Positions 25,331-37,954 are shown, numbered from the stretch's first letter. The stretch is DNA of 64,000 bases from Sinotaia quadrata (GCA_028829895.1 CM054177.1:73689663-73753662), one strand, 5' to 3'. A program made the numbers and translations. Notes: generated by a model not told the origin, from the letters alone.

Positions 25331-26880
25331 GTTTTTTTTTTAAAAAGAAGAAAAACAACACTAACAGGGACAAATAAAAAATTAACTAAGACAAATTTTG
25401 CTGTTGAGAGTTTTAAAAGAAAAATGTTGGAGACATAAATACATACTACATTACTATTTATTAGTCAACAGAGACAAAATACACAGAAGCGAGTGTGCAA
25501 ACGAACACTGCTTGTATATGCATTATGCATCAACAGTTCTTAGCTATCAGAGTGAACAGCAACAGAGGCAATATTAAAAATAGTACAGACTAAAGCAAAC
25601 GCATACTGCAATGATATCTGCTGACTGATATAAAAACTGATATAAAACAAAGTTGCAGAGTACATAAAAGAAAGGGTTTTTTTTGTTTGGTTTTTTTTTG
25701 TTTGTTTGTTTGATTTTGAGAAATACAGGAATAGCAAGACAAATTATTTTGTGAACTCTTGAACTAACGCCTGAATTGTGTGTACGTTCTAATTCTATCT
25801 TATTTTGCTCTTGGCTACAGAACACATGGCTCAGCTTTTACAAAAATAATGTTGTCCTGAAATAGTTGGAGGTTTTCAAGTAAAAAAAAACAAAAAAAAC
25901 ATATGCTGTTGACAGAAAAATAAAACGTTATAATAGGAGCAATATTGGCGGAGGAGGGGTATAATTTTTACTTATTATTGCAGCTGTTGCAACAGTATGT
26001 GCAATTGGATGCGTAATGCTAATTAAAAAATGTAGGATTGAAGAGGATTCCCCCCCCCCTTTAACTAATAGAGAGTTCAGACTATTTATTAGCGCAGAAT
26101 GTGTTCAGCTCGTGCGTTCTTAACACGTTTCAAGCCAGAAAAGTTATTTTAACAGTGCAACAGCTAGTTCTTCCCTCCAGCTATTAAAATTAACCCGACA
26201 GTGAACACAACGTGTAGAATGAGGCTTTCAGGAATAGGAAGGGTGATTAGGAAGGGTGATTAACTCTCTAGTCGGGACAACGTGTAGAATTAGGCTTTTG
26301 GGAATGGGAAGGGTGATTAACTCAGTAGTGATGATAATGATTACGATGAGACGTTAAAGGAATCAAACATATTATTAACTCTATACTGTAAATAGTATGT
26401 ATGAGGACACTGGTTTAAATGAAAAGACTGACTAATTCTATATTGATTACAATAATTTATTCACGATGAGGTGTTTGAGAAAGAAAATTTATATGAACGG
26501 AAGAACATAAAACAAAGTGTAACCGCTTTCACATATGGCTATAACTGTAAAGGGAATTTTTTTCATCCATTATTTTTATTGTTTTTCAATCAATTGAAAA
26601 GAAAACAAATTGGTACGTCTCTCTCTCTTTCTTCTTTCTCTCTCTCTTCTTTCTCTCATTCCCTCTCTCTTTAAATTTTATAGGTGACATCATTAATAAA
26701 TTCCAATTTTGAACTGACATCTTGAAACCTCTAATCAGAGCTGTGTGACATTTAAAGATGACCAAGGGAGAATATGATAATGATAATTGAATGCACTCTG
26801 ACATAAGCTACGTGACAGGTTTGAAGGATTTTGTTCTGTTGTTTTGCTGCCGTTTTAAAAAGATGCTTGTTGTGTCTAAT
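25331..26880. other. AT-rich stretch with one 70-bp duplication
   Basis: CAACGTGTAGAAT...GGGTGATTAACTC occurs twice at about 26207-26325. Interrupted CT runs lie at 26615-26672. No exon recognised. Confidence 0.5.
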
Positions 26881-26885
26881 ATTTT

Positions 26886-27060
26886 TCCTGTGTGCGCGGA
26901 ACTTTTTCCTTTGTGCGCGGAACTTTTTCCAGTGCGCGCGGAACTTTTGTCTGTGTGCGCAGAACTGGCGGCTGCTTGCGCTTGCTACAAAAACTTGTGC
27001 GCGGAATTTTCTAATGTGCTGCGCAGCCGCGCACCTTAGAGGAAACATTGGTTGTGCGCA
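26886..27060. repeat. CpG-rich 21-bp minisatellite, about five units
   Basis: Units of GTGCGCGGAACTTTTTCC recur at about 21-bp spacing between 26890 and 26970. A further GTGCGCGGAATTTTC and a GCGCAGCCGCGCAC palindrome-like end follow by 27035. Because 21 is a multiple of three, both strands stay open: minus reads as repeated K-F-R-A-H-R-K heptads and plus as C-A-E-L-F-P. Only short flanks are open, so I treat it as a repeat first and a protein second. Confidence 0.8.
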
Positions 27061-27064
27061 GTAA

Positions 27065-28384
27065 ATTAAAATTACGTTATGTTTTAAACGTGTGCAAAAT
27101 ATCCAGCCCTTTGGGGTTGTTTTCGTTAATTGGAATGTTGGTAGGACACGAACTGAGACATGTTCTGCGGGGTGCGGGATACAGAGTGGGACGACAGAGG
27201 TACATACTTTGCCTGGCAGTCGGCTGGTTACTTTCTCAACACTGACCCTTCAACTCAAGATTGAAGCAAAGTTTTATCACTTGATGCTCAAAAAATATTA
27301 TTGCCTAAAAAATAAAACAATACCTAACTGCATCACGCGTGCTGTTTGCCTCAAGAAATTCTTCCACAGAAATTGATAGACGGAAGGACTCAGTAACCAT
27401 TGGGTGTTTTCATGATGTCTGTGGTTTTCTTGTTCACTAAAAGTTGGGGAATGAATGTCTGGAATCCTCCCTTGGGGTGGGTTGCAGACAATATAAATTT
27501 GAACGCGCTGTCTTATGTTGATTTACTATTACAATAATTTGTTCGTTAATCCAGCCTACTTTAGTTCGGGTGTCTGGAAAATGTCTGGATTAGCTTCACG
27601 CCCCCAGACGCTGTGATAATAACAATAGAGCTCACCATAGTGAACGCTTTAGCAAGAAATTAAAACCACACTGGAAAGCATTGTGCCAGATGCCACATAA
27701 AAATGAAATGGACATAGCTCCAATTGCCGTAAGAGATCGCCACTGCGGTGGGGTCATCAGTCTACTTGCTGTCTGAAAGTCTTCAACCCATTAATGTGTG
27801 ATGTCGATCACTCGAACCAGAATGTTATCAAGTTTCTCATCGCTGTTCATTCAGAATATATTGTGACAGTTTCTCTCACCCCCTGTGGGTCTTGCCAAAT
27901 AATAGAATTAGCACGACTACCAGAAAAATGATATCTCGGAAGAAAAAAGCTTTGATCTCCTAGCCGTCACTCTGGCTTCAACGCATCAGACTGGGGGGGG
28001 GGACATGGGGTTCTGCCCATTTCCTGATAAAAAAATTGTCTAAAGATACTGTGTCTCCCTCCTGCTTGTGGCACACTCTCAATGCACTGTGCCATTGTCC
28101 TGTTCGAAATAAATATAGTCTCAGGGCAGCTTGCGTTCCTTATTCCTCAAGTTCGTGACAAAAGACTAAAGTCACTGTACCTCCATTCTGTTTGGAAATG
28201 TTTGGTATGCAATATTTTCAAAATATCTTCTCATTTCTGAATGGGTAAGGTCAAAGTGAATTACATATTATGCTGAAGACTTAACTGTTTTAAATCGACA
28301 TTTCCTCTGTTGACTATGACTATCTTCAGACCTCAATTCATCACGTTTGTCCCTAAAGGAAAAACAAATAATAAAATTATTCAT
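27065..28384. other. No gene recognised
   Basis: Moderately AT-rich sequence without family A-D copies. A plus frame at 27092-27376 is open but has no recognised domain. Confidence 0.45.
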
Positions 28385-29020
28385 TAAGTGATGTTAGAAG
28401 GAAAAGTCTGTGATACATACAGGTTTCAGTAGCGTGGAAGGGAAAGCTTGTGATACAGATAATTATTTTTTGTCGTAGAAGGAAAAATCTGTAATAAAGA
28501 TAAGTTATAGAAATATGGGATGGAATGTCTGTGATAAGGATAAATTATAGTGACATGGAATGGAAAGTCTGTAATAAAAATCTTTTTAATGAGGTAGAAA
28601 AAATATATGTGATGAAGATAAGTTATAGTGACGTAGAAGGGAAATTCATTGATAAAGTTCAGTTATTTTGACACAGAAAGGAAACTCTGTAATAAAGATA
28701 ATGTTAGTGAGGTAGAAGGAAACGTTTGTGATGAAGATGAATTGTTGTGGCTTAGAAACGAAAGTGTGTGAAAAGATATGTTATAGTGACGTAGAAGGGA
28801 AATCTGTACTTAAGATAATCTGTAGTGACGTAAAAAGAAAAATATGTGCTGAAGATAAGTTTCAGTGGCGTAGAAGGGAAAGTCTGTAATAAAGTCGTGT
28901 TTCGTGTGACGTAAAAGGGAAAGTCTGTGATAAAGATAATTTGGTAAGTTGTAGTGACGAAGAAAGGAAGGTCTGTAATAGAGATAAGTTGTAATGATGT
29001 AGAAGGAAAAGTAACGGCTG
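28385..29020. repeat. About 40-bp minisatellite, about sixteen diverged units
   Basis: Consensus unit is approximately AGTGACGTAGAAGGGAAAGT then CTGTGATAAAGATAAGTTAT. Units range from 36 to 46 bp and are well diverged. Many keep TGACGTA, a CRE-like core. The minus-strand frames here are translations of the array. Confidence 0.92.
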
Positions 29021-29584
29021 AAATTCCTTTACAAGTGGATGACGGTGTAAGCAAATAAGGACTAATAATTTGAATCCCATCCAAATCTCGCGAAGGAACT
29101 TTTGCTTAGAAAACTCGAGAATGACGAATGTCAGGAGAAGAAAACCCTTGTTTTGACAATGCTTAATGTTGCCTTGAAACAGAAGATGTACAGTAATCAG
29201 CAGTGCCACCTGCCCAAAGCCACTTTATTTCTTTCAGGTAAACAAAGATCAACAGGAACAAGTTCTGACTGTTAAAGAAATGCAAATCATCGCAACAAAC
29301 ACATATTCGTACTTACAAAGTGGAGAAGTAAAACAAAACAAAAAAACAAAAACAAAACACTTCACGGGTCATAAATACTATCTGCACATAATGGACTGCA
29401 TTTAAAATGGATAATTCTCAAATCGCTCAAACATCTTACAAGCGTGCTCAGTGCAACACTATTAGTCTACTCCGCCAAGTACCGGCCACGACATCGTAAT
29501 AAATATTAAATATTTCAGTTTACGTGAATGCAATATTGTCACGATGACTTATGTCTAAGTAATAGTATGAAGTTCTAAAAGTGA

Positions 29585-29880
29585 AATACAACACTTCTTA
29601 ACTGTCAAATTTACATGAGGAACAATCAGAACTGTCAGGGTACGTATACGAAACTTCTGATTTGTCAGGGTATATATACGATGCTATCTGAAATGTCAGG
29701 GTACGTATTCTAAACTATCTGAACTGTCAGGGTACGTATACGAAACTATTTTAACTGTCAGGGTAGGTATACAGAACTTCTGAACTGTCAGGGTACGAAT
29801 GAAAACTGCCTTAACTGTGAGAATACAAATAAGGAAGTGTCTGAACTTTTAGTATACCAATGTGGAACTCTTTGAACGAA
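29585..29880. repeat. 30/31-bp minisatellite, about nine units
   Basis: Units of AACTGTCAGGGTACGTATAC then GAAACTTCTG repeat with period 30-31 bp. Central units are most alike and the outer ones decay, which suits an old array with edge divergence. Confidence 0.92.
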
Positions 29881-30665
29881 GAACAAATCGTTTTTAACAG
29901 ATTAGTTTCTTCATCATTAACACACTCTACTAAACCCCTGCTTCGGATCATGTTAATTATACATATTATGTTAATTACATATTATGTTAATTATATATTA
30001 TATTAAATATATATTAGTTACTAGTTTCTATTATTGCAACTACTCGGACATTTTTGATTATGTCAACTGTATCTTGTATTAGCGAACTGTAATTTATGAC
30101 TGTGTTATTTTATTTGCCCAAACTTGCACTGTAAAATGTATTCTCTTGCTCGTAGAATAACTGTCTCATCCATTTTTTACAGCTAACTCCTTCGGACATT
30201 TACTCATCCTCTAAAGTAGGAGAAAGAAAGTTAATCTCCACCATTGTCAATACTGCTAAACTGTATTATTTCTACACCCGTCCCATAAATTATAATATAT
30301 TAATCTCCCACACGTTAGGCAAATTTGTTCATTATCCATACTTTCGATTTATAGCGTCTCCGTGACGGTTCAAGCAAAGTTAACCCAGCCACATTATTAG
30401 GGTCAAGAAATACGAGAATTCCCACACAAAGCTGATGGCAGCCTAGGCCAAGATTACTATTCATTAGAATAAGACAGGTTTTCGTGTAAGGGGTGATAAC
30501 AGCGCTTGAAAAAAGGTATTTAGGACTCCTCTTGGAAGACCAGATTTGGTCTGAACTTGTAAGCACCTAAATTGCATCAGTATCTAATAATTAAAATACT
30601 GATTTATGTAGCGTATTGAAGACCGTTCAATTCCTTGATATTTTTGTTGATATGTGCATGTATGA
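29881..30665. other. AT-rich stretch, nothing assigned
   Basis: ATATTATGTTAATTA-type short repeats occur at 29950-30015. A minus frame at 30315-30566 is open for 83 codons with mixed composition but no recognised domain or good splice signals. Confidence 0.45.
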
Positions 30666-30960
30666 AGCAGAGATAAATACCAGATGTGTGTATACGTGCG
30701 TCTAAGCGAGCGGTGCGTGTGCGCGCGCATGCGTACATGTGTGCTTGCATATTTGTGTGTATGTGTGTTTTTGTTTGTGAGTGTGAGTGACCATGTGCTC
30801 GTGTACGTGTATGTTTGAGTGGTGTGTGCATATAAGTGGTGCGAGGGTGAGTGTGTATGAGTGTGTTTGTGAGTGGTGTGTGTCTGTGTAAGTAGTACGA
30901 GTGTGAGCTTGCATGCGAGTGTGTGTAGGTGTATGTATAGGTCCGTGAGTGTGTAAGCAT
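30666..30960. repeat. Degenerate (GT)n-rich tract
   Basis: Interrupted GTGTGT, GCGCGC and GAGTGTGAGT runs make all minus frames Thr/His-rich and open over 300 bp. The 136-residue frame at 30604-31014 is this tract translated. Confidence 0.85.
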
Positions 30961-31770
30961 GGCCAATAAAATAGCATGTAACAAGAAATAAAAAACATTC
31001 CGAACTTCACACATTTTTGCCTCTACAAGTTTGTATAATTTGTGTGATTATGCTCTGCAGCATTATTTGCTTTCCTGTAGCTAACTCCGTTTTAGGATAG
31101 AAAACAAATTGGAATAAAGAAATCGTTGACAGTGGCTGGTTTTCCAAAGCACCTCATTCACACAATTGCGCCTTAACTGCAATGACGTTAACGAGTGGAA
31201 ATTCCTAGATTTCCGACCACCGGTCACCGTCATGACGTCGAGGGCAGTCAGTGAAACAAGCATTTCACTTCTAGCGCTTTGTGATGAGACCGGCTTCCCA
31301 GAATGCAACGGGTTTACTGAGAAACTCTGAAAGTGTTCTGTGCCGGAAACAGCCTGCAGTATTTTTATGAAATGCTTCTCGGAAGTAGGAGCGAAGCCAC
31401 TTAAGGAGGAGATCTGTTTCCAAAGGGAGACTATTATAGCATTGATCCGTACAGATTTTTTTCTTCTTTTAGTGCTGTGCAGATCTGTCCGATATAATTA
31501 GATGTTTGCTTTTTTTTTTTGTTTTGTCCCCAGTCGATGAGAGTATTTGTCGGACCAAACACACGACAACATGCCATCCACGACATTAAATGACGGTTGC
31601 AAGATTTTGCCAAACCCACTTCTGAATCATAATTTAAAATGTCACTTCAATTTAAAACAAAGACCTACAATAAACATACTTTGAGCAACAATAAAGTACT
31701 GAACAATAAAGGATCTGAAAGAATGAAATGTAAACACAAACATATACGTAATAATGCAGTCCCAAAATAA

Positions 31771-32010
31771 CGATACATACATACATTAATGCATTCTCTG
31801 GTGGATCAACTCTACAAAAGCAATAAATAAAATAAAATACGTACATTAATGCATTCTCTGATGAAACAACTCTACAAAAGCAATAAATAAAATAAAATAC
31901 ATACATGAATGCATTCTCTGATGAAACAAATCTACAAAAGCAAAAAATAAAATAGTGATACATACATTAATGCATTCTCTGGTGGAACAACTCTTCAAAA
32001 GCAATAAAAA
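31771..32010. repeat. About 61-bp minisatellite, four units
   Basis: Each unit has TACATTAATGCATTCTCTG then CAACTCTACAAAAGCAATAAA then an AATAAAATA linker. Minus frames of this array give a repeated short hydrophobic peptide that I regard as spurious. Confidence 0.94.
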
Positions 32011-32319
32011 AGAAAGAAATGTGTTATTAAATGCATGTCGACTACAGACGTAAATAAACACTGTTTTTGCAAACTGAAATCACAAGAACCGTTAATTGAA
32101 CAGGAAAGACGTTTAGCTCAAAATCCCACAGCAGCAATAAAATAGACCAAAGAAGTCTTGGTCGCACTTCAAACATCTTGTAATTAACCACCTAGCCACC
32201 TAGATATGTGGACTAAATTAACCCTGGGGAAGCCAGGAACGTACGGACACGCAGTAGTACAACAAAGAGAATGTAAGATTTCGGTCAAACACACAGATAC
32301 GTCTATAAATAGATCGAAG

Positions 32320-32343
32320 TGGGGGTGGGGGTGGGGGTGGGGG
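32320..32343 (+). other. Perfect G-quadruplex motif, (G5T)4
   Basis: Four runs of five G separated by single T residues. Confidence 0.85.
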
Positions 32344-32814
32344 CTTTCCTTATGTTTCTTATACGCCAGAACTAAGAAAAAAGTACTTCATTGGCATATT
32401 GATTTAAATGCTGCATATTGCATACATTACTAAACAGTATTTAGTATCTGCTTAAAACAGACGCACTTGACAGAGCATTCATGTTTCTATTTATAGTCAC
32501 TGTCTATGTAGATGGGCATGCGCATATAATTGTCGTTCTTGTCTTCACTTCCACACTAGAGTATATTTTAATGGCGTTAACCATTTCCTCATTGAATGAG
32601 TGAATGATAGTGTCGAAGTCAACACATCGATTTAACACAATATGTAAATATTTAAATCCGAGCGTCTTTAAAACTAGACGTTATTTTAAAAGAAGACACA
32701 TCTGCTTTTCTCTAAAGTCTAACATTTCTGCATATAGTTGATCGAAATATCTCAGTCAGTCAATTTTAATGGTGGGACGCTTCCGGCTTCAGCCAATTTT
32801 GCGCCAGACTAAAA

Positions 32815-32946
32815 TGGGGTTGGGTAGTATGCAGTGAGATTGGGTAGTATGCTGTGAGATTGGGTAGTGTGCAATGAGATTGGGTAGTGTGCAATGAGAT
32901 TGGGTAGTGTGCAATGGAATTGGGTAGTGTTCAATGAGATTGGTTA
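32815..32946. repeat. 20-bp minisatellite, about six units
   Basis: GAGATTGGGTAGTGTGCAAT repeated with minor changes (TATGCAG, TATGCTG, GGAATTG). Confidence 0.94.
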
Positions 32947-32949
32947 AAG

Positions 32950-33960
32950 CAGTAATAGTGGCTAATGGTACGTTACGTCTGGTATTGATTTTTTATTTAT
33001 TATTTATTGATTATGTAGTTTAATTTTTTGGTGAGATTTGTAATAGTTTGGTGAATGTTGAATTTATTATTTTAAGAAAAAAAGAATGATAGTAGTGTTA
33101 CCTTCAAATTTCATTTTCTAGGAAAGAAAATATCTTGCTTTTTGGTACCAGTACAGCTGTACAACGAACTGCGCCTTTAAGAAAAGTAGCCAATGCCAGC
33201 CTCGAAACACGTAAAATCTACGTATTGACAAGTTTGGCACCACAAATCATTTCCTGGGACCTCTGACCTTGGCTTTGTTCTTTCAGATTAATTTGCTTGT
33301 GGTGTTAATTTTGGGGTTTTGTTTGGTTTATTCGGGTGTTAGGTATTTGTCTGTTATCCTGGATTTTTGTTTCTTTGCATATATTTTTGTTTCCTTGTCT
33401 TGGGTTTTTACTTATTTGATTCTAGTGGGATTTCTTTGTTTTAGCTTTCGTTCCTTTGTTTGTATGTGTATTTTAGTTTGTTTGTATTAGATTTGTGTTT
33501 TTCCGTTTGTTTGTTTGTATTGGGTGTTTGTAGTGAGTGTTTGCTTGTAATAGGGTTTTGCTTTAAATGTTTGTATAAGGCTTTTGTCTGGTTGTTTGTA
33601 TTGAGATCTTGTTTGTTTGTGTTGCATTGTGTTAGTTTGTTTTTATTGGGTTATTGTTTGTGATTTAGTGTGAATTCATGTGTGAGTGCATACTGACGTG
33701 TTTGAGTGATTTAGTATGCATTTACATATGAGTGTATAGTATAGTGTGTGCGTATGTGAGATTTCTTTGTATGAATGCATGCTCGATCAACTGTTGTATA
33801 CGAAAATATGAACTTGAGTGTAAATGAAATGCGTGTACTTATTGCTTGTTTCAGTAAAATGTATGTGAATGAGTGCGTGTTTGCACACGTATAAATGCAT
33901 ATACTTGGATGTGTATTAATGTAATGTGTATATGCAGTGATATTGGGTGCATCTGTGATT
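32950..33960. repeat. Degenerate TTTGTTTGT / TGTGAGTG tracts
   Basis: The plus strand at 33280-33670 is rich in TTTGTTTG and GTTTGTATTGGG motifs. Sequence at 33670-33960 is rich in TGAGTGTATG motifs. These produce Phe/Val/Leu/Cys frames without a recognisable protein. Confidence 0.55.
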
Positions 33961-33962
33961 GC

Positions 33963-33964
<2 letters not shown>

Positions 33965-34021
<57 letters not shown>
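33965..34021. repeat. (GT)n microsatellite
   Basis: About 28 uninterrupted GT units. Confidence 0.98.
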
Positions 34022-34025
<4 letters not shown>

Positions 34026-34198
34026 CATGAGTTGAACGTGCTCGCAATGCGTTCTTGGCACATAAATCAGCTTCATATCGAATATTACCAGCCAAGCAGC
34101 CAGGGACAATTAGAGAAAGAACCGAAGGCGTTGTATAACTACCCAATGACTTGTCCTTGACGCCGCCAGAAGGACGAGAGGGCACAATGCAACCTATT

Positions 34199-34227
34199 CG
34201 GGGGGTAGGGTGGGGGGCGGGAAGGGG
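34199..34227 (+). other. G-rich quadruplex-type motif
   Basis: Runs of six, three, six, three and four G with one- to two-base spacers. Confidence 0.7.
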
Positions 34228-36304
34228 AAAGACTTTAGCTGCGTCATTAAGAACCGATAGTCAACGTGCAAGAGTTCAACGGCTTTGTAGAGATCTGCCA
34301 AGTCTGGCAATAATCAGAACCGATATTTAGTGCCAGAAGGCGGTGCTTTACCTTGGAGCTTTAGCAAGACGGTACTCATTAACGTGGGTGGGAATAGTTC
34401 TAAGATATTAGAGTGAGCACTGCACGGCCGAATTTTCACAGTTAATAGAGATCAAGCGTCCGTCCCCCAGCTATTGATATACTCGACTTGCAGAGAATGT
34501 ACAAATGTTTCTTGTTGTTCTTAGTTCGTGTAATTTGAATCGGATATGATGGTACAATTTGATTTCATGGTTTCTGCATTTTGCATTGCATTAATTCGAA
34601 TAGTCTGCCTTCAAATCTTTTTTTTCATTTTCTTTAGATATCTTCGTTTATTTTTGCCTAAAGTTATTCGTGTAGCTTGTCGGTGACGCGGCCTAGATTT
34701 AGGGTAAGAATCAGAATATGGAATGCACTACAAGTTGTTATTTCAATTACGACAACCCACCTGGTTGAAGACATCTAAAACATGCCGATAATTCCAGCGG
34801 TGGAGGATTAAGAGTGATTTGTTATAAAATATTTATTTCTATAACAATTATTTTTTCCTGACGAACGCATCATAGTTACCTTTCAATAAAAAACTTTTAA
34901 AAAAAATAATAATGGAGTGGTAAAAATTGTACCTACTTCATAAAGGTTATGTTAGTATTTTGCAGCTGAAGAAACACCGTAAAAAATTATTATATCAGCT
35001 CTGATTTTTCTTCCCTCAAAACATTTTATGCAGTTTTATCTGTTTAACGTTTCGTTTATTCACGATGTGTTGATGCAAGACAGCTTATTTTGAAAAGGAA
35101 TTTATGACAGATAAAGGCTATTTTATATGTATATTATTGTTCAAGATAATATATTTTAAAATACAAACTGGAAATATTTTCTTTACATCTGAAAAAGCAG
35201 TTTGAAAGCTTACTGAAGATATAATTAATAGATTGTAAATGAAATTGAATACACTAGCCTAAAAGCTGTCTTTTAATTGGTATTGTAATGAGAAATTACA
35301 ATTTGTAAATTTTTCTCTTATGTGGTGAAATGAAGAACATTTACAAATCAAAATCACAAACCTGCATCTGAGTGCAATTATCTGTTGGTCTAGGCGTTTT
35401 CTTCCAACTCACTGGATGCATCTATAGCACATTTCCGAACAAGAGGATGTTAGAGTTTATTAGTAATGCAGCTATTGTCTAAAAGATGAATGAGAGTTAA
35501 TCAAATGGGCCGCCTACCATCACAATACATTAAGTCCTGACACTCAGTGGTTATTCGAACCGTTTCTGCACACCTTTGTTCAGTATGTATATATGCCTCA
35601 CATGAGTTCTTGGAAAACAACGTTAATTAGTCCTGGGAGCTTGTTTTTTAAACCACTCTCATCGTTGCCACCATCTCTTGGGGAGGGGAGCACAAGGTTG
35701 CAGCTGTAAAGGTTTCGAGAATGGCTTTATATTTATTTATTTGCATAATCTCATTTCTATTTCTTGTGTTAACTGTTTAGGTTGTGATTAATTTAAGCAA
35801 GTGGTCGTTCGTTCGATAGATTAATTATTTAGGTCCCGGGCGTCCCTGGGCGTCCCTGGATTACGTGCCTTGGTACTAAATGAATTAAGTGGAAGCCAAA
35901 GGCCTCTTTTATTGATTTGGCCTGCGTATTAAATAGTTTCTTCGCTAAAATATTGCTCGTGGCTTATATACGGTCTAGATATAAAGTCAACGTTTTTAAT
36001 TTGGCTTTCCAGGTATGTTTACTGACTACCTTCAATAAGTTGATACCTCTTTCTATTGCTGTAAAACAGTCACTGGAATATTTTAGCGATTATCTGGAAA
36101 CGTAACGCCTATGAATTTAATATTAGGTTAATAGCTTATTACATTCTCATGTGTTTGTTTTTTTAATTGTGTTCATAGTCGAATATTAAACATATGGCCT
36201 GGGTCTTAATGATTGCAACTCGAAGTCTAATTTTAGTAAATCATGTTGTTAAATTTTCATTTGATCTAGGTAACCTTTAGAAACGGTTTTTCTTTGCAAT
36301 TTTG
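34228..36304. other. AT-rich stretch, nothing recognised
   Basis: No repeat family copy, tandem array or supportable exon. A GGGCGTCCCTGGGCGTCCCTGG direct duplication occurs at about 35837. Confidence 0.5.
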
Positions 36305-37362
36305 TTAGTGGGTATGGCGGAGTAAATTTGCCTATACCTATTTCTAGACTTAATTGTTATATAAATTGTTAAATTGTTGAAGTGAACCGACCTCGTGAAC
36401 TCCTTAGGATGATATTTTAATAAGTTGTCAGAGTTGGAGTAAACTCGAGTTGAGAATATGCCTCAAATTGCTGATGCAATCCAAACCAGTTCCAACTGGA
36501 CGAGTAGTTTTTTTATTATCCAATAGTTAAGATATACGAGAATGAGACCATCGAATGGACTGAGATTAAATATTTACCTGTTGTAGAGAATTCTTTAGTC
36601 TAATCACTTTGAATTTGGACTGAGATTAAATATTTACCTGTTGTAGAGAATTCTTTAGTCTAATCACTTTGAATTTGGACTGAGATCAAATATTTACCTG
36701 TTGTAGAGAATTCTTTAGTCTAATCACTTTGAATTTGGACTGAGATCAAATATTTACCTGTTGTAGAGAATTCTTTAGTCTAATCACTTTGAATTTGGAC
36801 TGAGATTAAATATTTACCTGTTGTAGAGAATTCTTTAGTCTAATCACTTTGAATTTGGACTGAGATTAAATATTTACCTGTTGTAGAGAATTCTTTAGTC
36901 TAATCACTTTGAATTTGGAGTAAATATTTACCTGTTGTAGAGAATTCTTTAGTCTAATCACTTTGAATTTGGATTAAATATTTACCTGTTGTAGAGAATT
37001 CTTTAGTCTAATCACTTTGAATTTGGACTGAGATCAAATATTTACCTGTTGTAGAGAATTCTTTAGTCCAATCACTTTGAATTTGGACTGAGATCAAATA
37101 TTTACCTGTTGTAGAGAATTCTTTAGTCTAATCACTTTGAATTTGGACTGAGATCAAATATTTACCTGTTGTAGAGAATTCTTTAGTCTAATCACTTTGA
37201 ATTTGGATTAAATATTTACCTGTTGTAGAGAATTCTTTAGTCTAATCACTTTGAATTTGGATTAAATATTTACCTGTTGTAGAGAATTCTTTAGTCTAAT
37301 CACTTTGAATTTGGAGTGGCAACAAGTCCAGTCATGAAAGCCGGCCGTTAACTAAAAGGGCC
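36305..37362 (-). mobile_element. Family C dispersed repeat, copy 3, containing an expanded internal array
   Basis: On the minus strand, from 37362 downwards, it reads AACGGCCGGCTTTCATGACTG, TTGCCACTCCAAATTC, then thirteen repeated units. It continues with GTCCATTCGATGGTCTCATT, GGATAATAAAAAAACTACTC, CAGTTGGAACTGGTTTGG, CCTAAGGAGTTCACGAGGTCGG, ACAATTTAACAATTTATATA and GGCAAATTTACTCCGCCATA. Both flanks of the array match single-unit copies at 11114 and 16218, so the array lies inside the element. Without the array the element would be about 360 bp. Confidence 0.9.
36556..37311. repeat. 60/54-bp minisatellite, thirteen units, inside family C
   Basis: Nine 60-bp and four 54-bp units account exactly for 756 bp. 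The 60-bp unit starts TGGACTGAGATTAAATATTT, and the 54-bp form lacks six bases (TGGATTAAATATT or TGGAGTAAATATT). The short units occur in adjacent pairs at 36916/36970 and 37204/37258. A T/C site (GAGATTAAA versus GAGATCAAA) is also clustered. Unit-to-unit identity is nearly complete, so the expansion is recent. Confidence 0.98.
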
Positions 37363-37916
37363 TTGGCGTCGCAGTGGGTAATGTTTCTCCAAAGAGACAT
37401 GTTATTTGCAAACTGTCCGAGATACGTGTATTCTCTGGAGCTTTATTTTTAAATTGGAAACTATTATTACATACAAAAGGAGACTAATTACATTTCCTTG
37501 ATGGACGCCATTTCCTAGGGGTTAAAATTACGCGGTGTCGTTGTCCGTTCTTAGTGCGATTTTTCTCTTTCAGGAAATATTTAATTACATGGTGTGATCA
37601 CATGATAACACAGCTTTTAGTTTGTTTAACAAGCCGGGGGGTGTAGTGTATCATATCTCAGGTCTTGTCTGTATGCAGGAAAGCTGCACACAGTTGCTTG
37701 AATTTGATTTTAATAATTACGACTTTATGTGAATTTTGTCTGTTTAGGATGGTTTGGTTAAGGTGAAAAAGATGTTCAAGGACAGATGGGTGAAAAATGC
37801 TTTGCTGAGATGGTAGGTACCCAACTCTATCTTAGAAACATGGAGGCAATCAGATAAACAAGATTATAAATTGCTGATACCTTATTTAACCCGCTGGCTC
37901 CCTCAAATCATCTTTG

Positions 37917-37918
<2 letters not shown>
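37363..37918. other. No gene recognised
   Basis: Ordinary AT-rich sequence between the family C element and an AT microsatellite. Confidence 0.45.

Positions 37919-37954
<36 letters not shown>
37919..37954. repeat. (AT)n microsatellite
   Basis: About 17 uninterrupted AT units, self-complementary and potentially cruciform-forming. Confidence 0.97.

Noticed and set aside
28752..29209. Two overlapping frames of 110 and 115 codons on minus
   Set aside because: They cover the 40-bp minisatellite at 28385-29020, and their content is the translated repeat.
31128..31329. Plus-strand open segment after a GTTGACAG acceptor, reading ...WKFLDFRPPVTVMTS...
   Set aside because: A minus frame over the same bases is equally open, there is no pyrimidine tract, and no domain was recognised.
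33711..34109. His-Thr or Cys-Val repeat frames over GT microsatellites, here and at 5117-5402, 38515-38815, 50843-51432 and 61525-61920
   Set aside because: Simple dinucleotide repeats lack stops in all frames; the flanks show no domain or splice signals.
36556..37311. CRISPR-like array of regular repeats
   Set aside because: Repeats are directly abutting with no unique spacers, and the unit belongs to a dispersed eukaryotic element. The same applies to the 17.3, 25.0 and 53.2 kb arrays.
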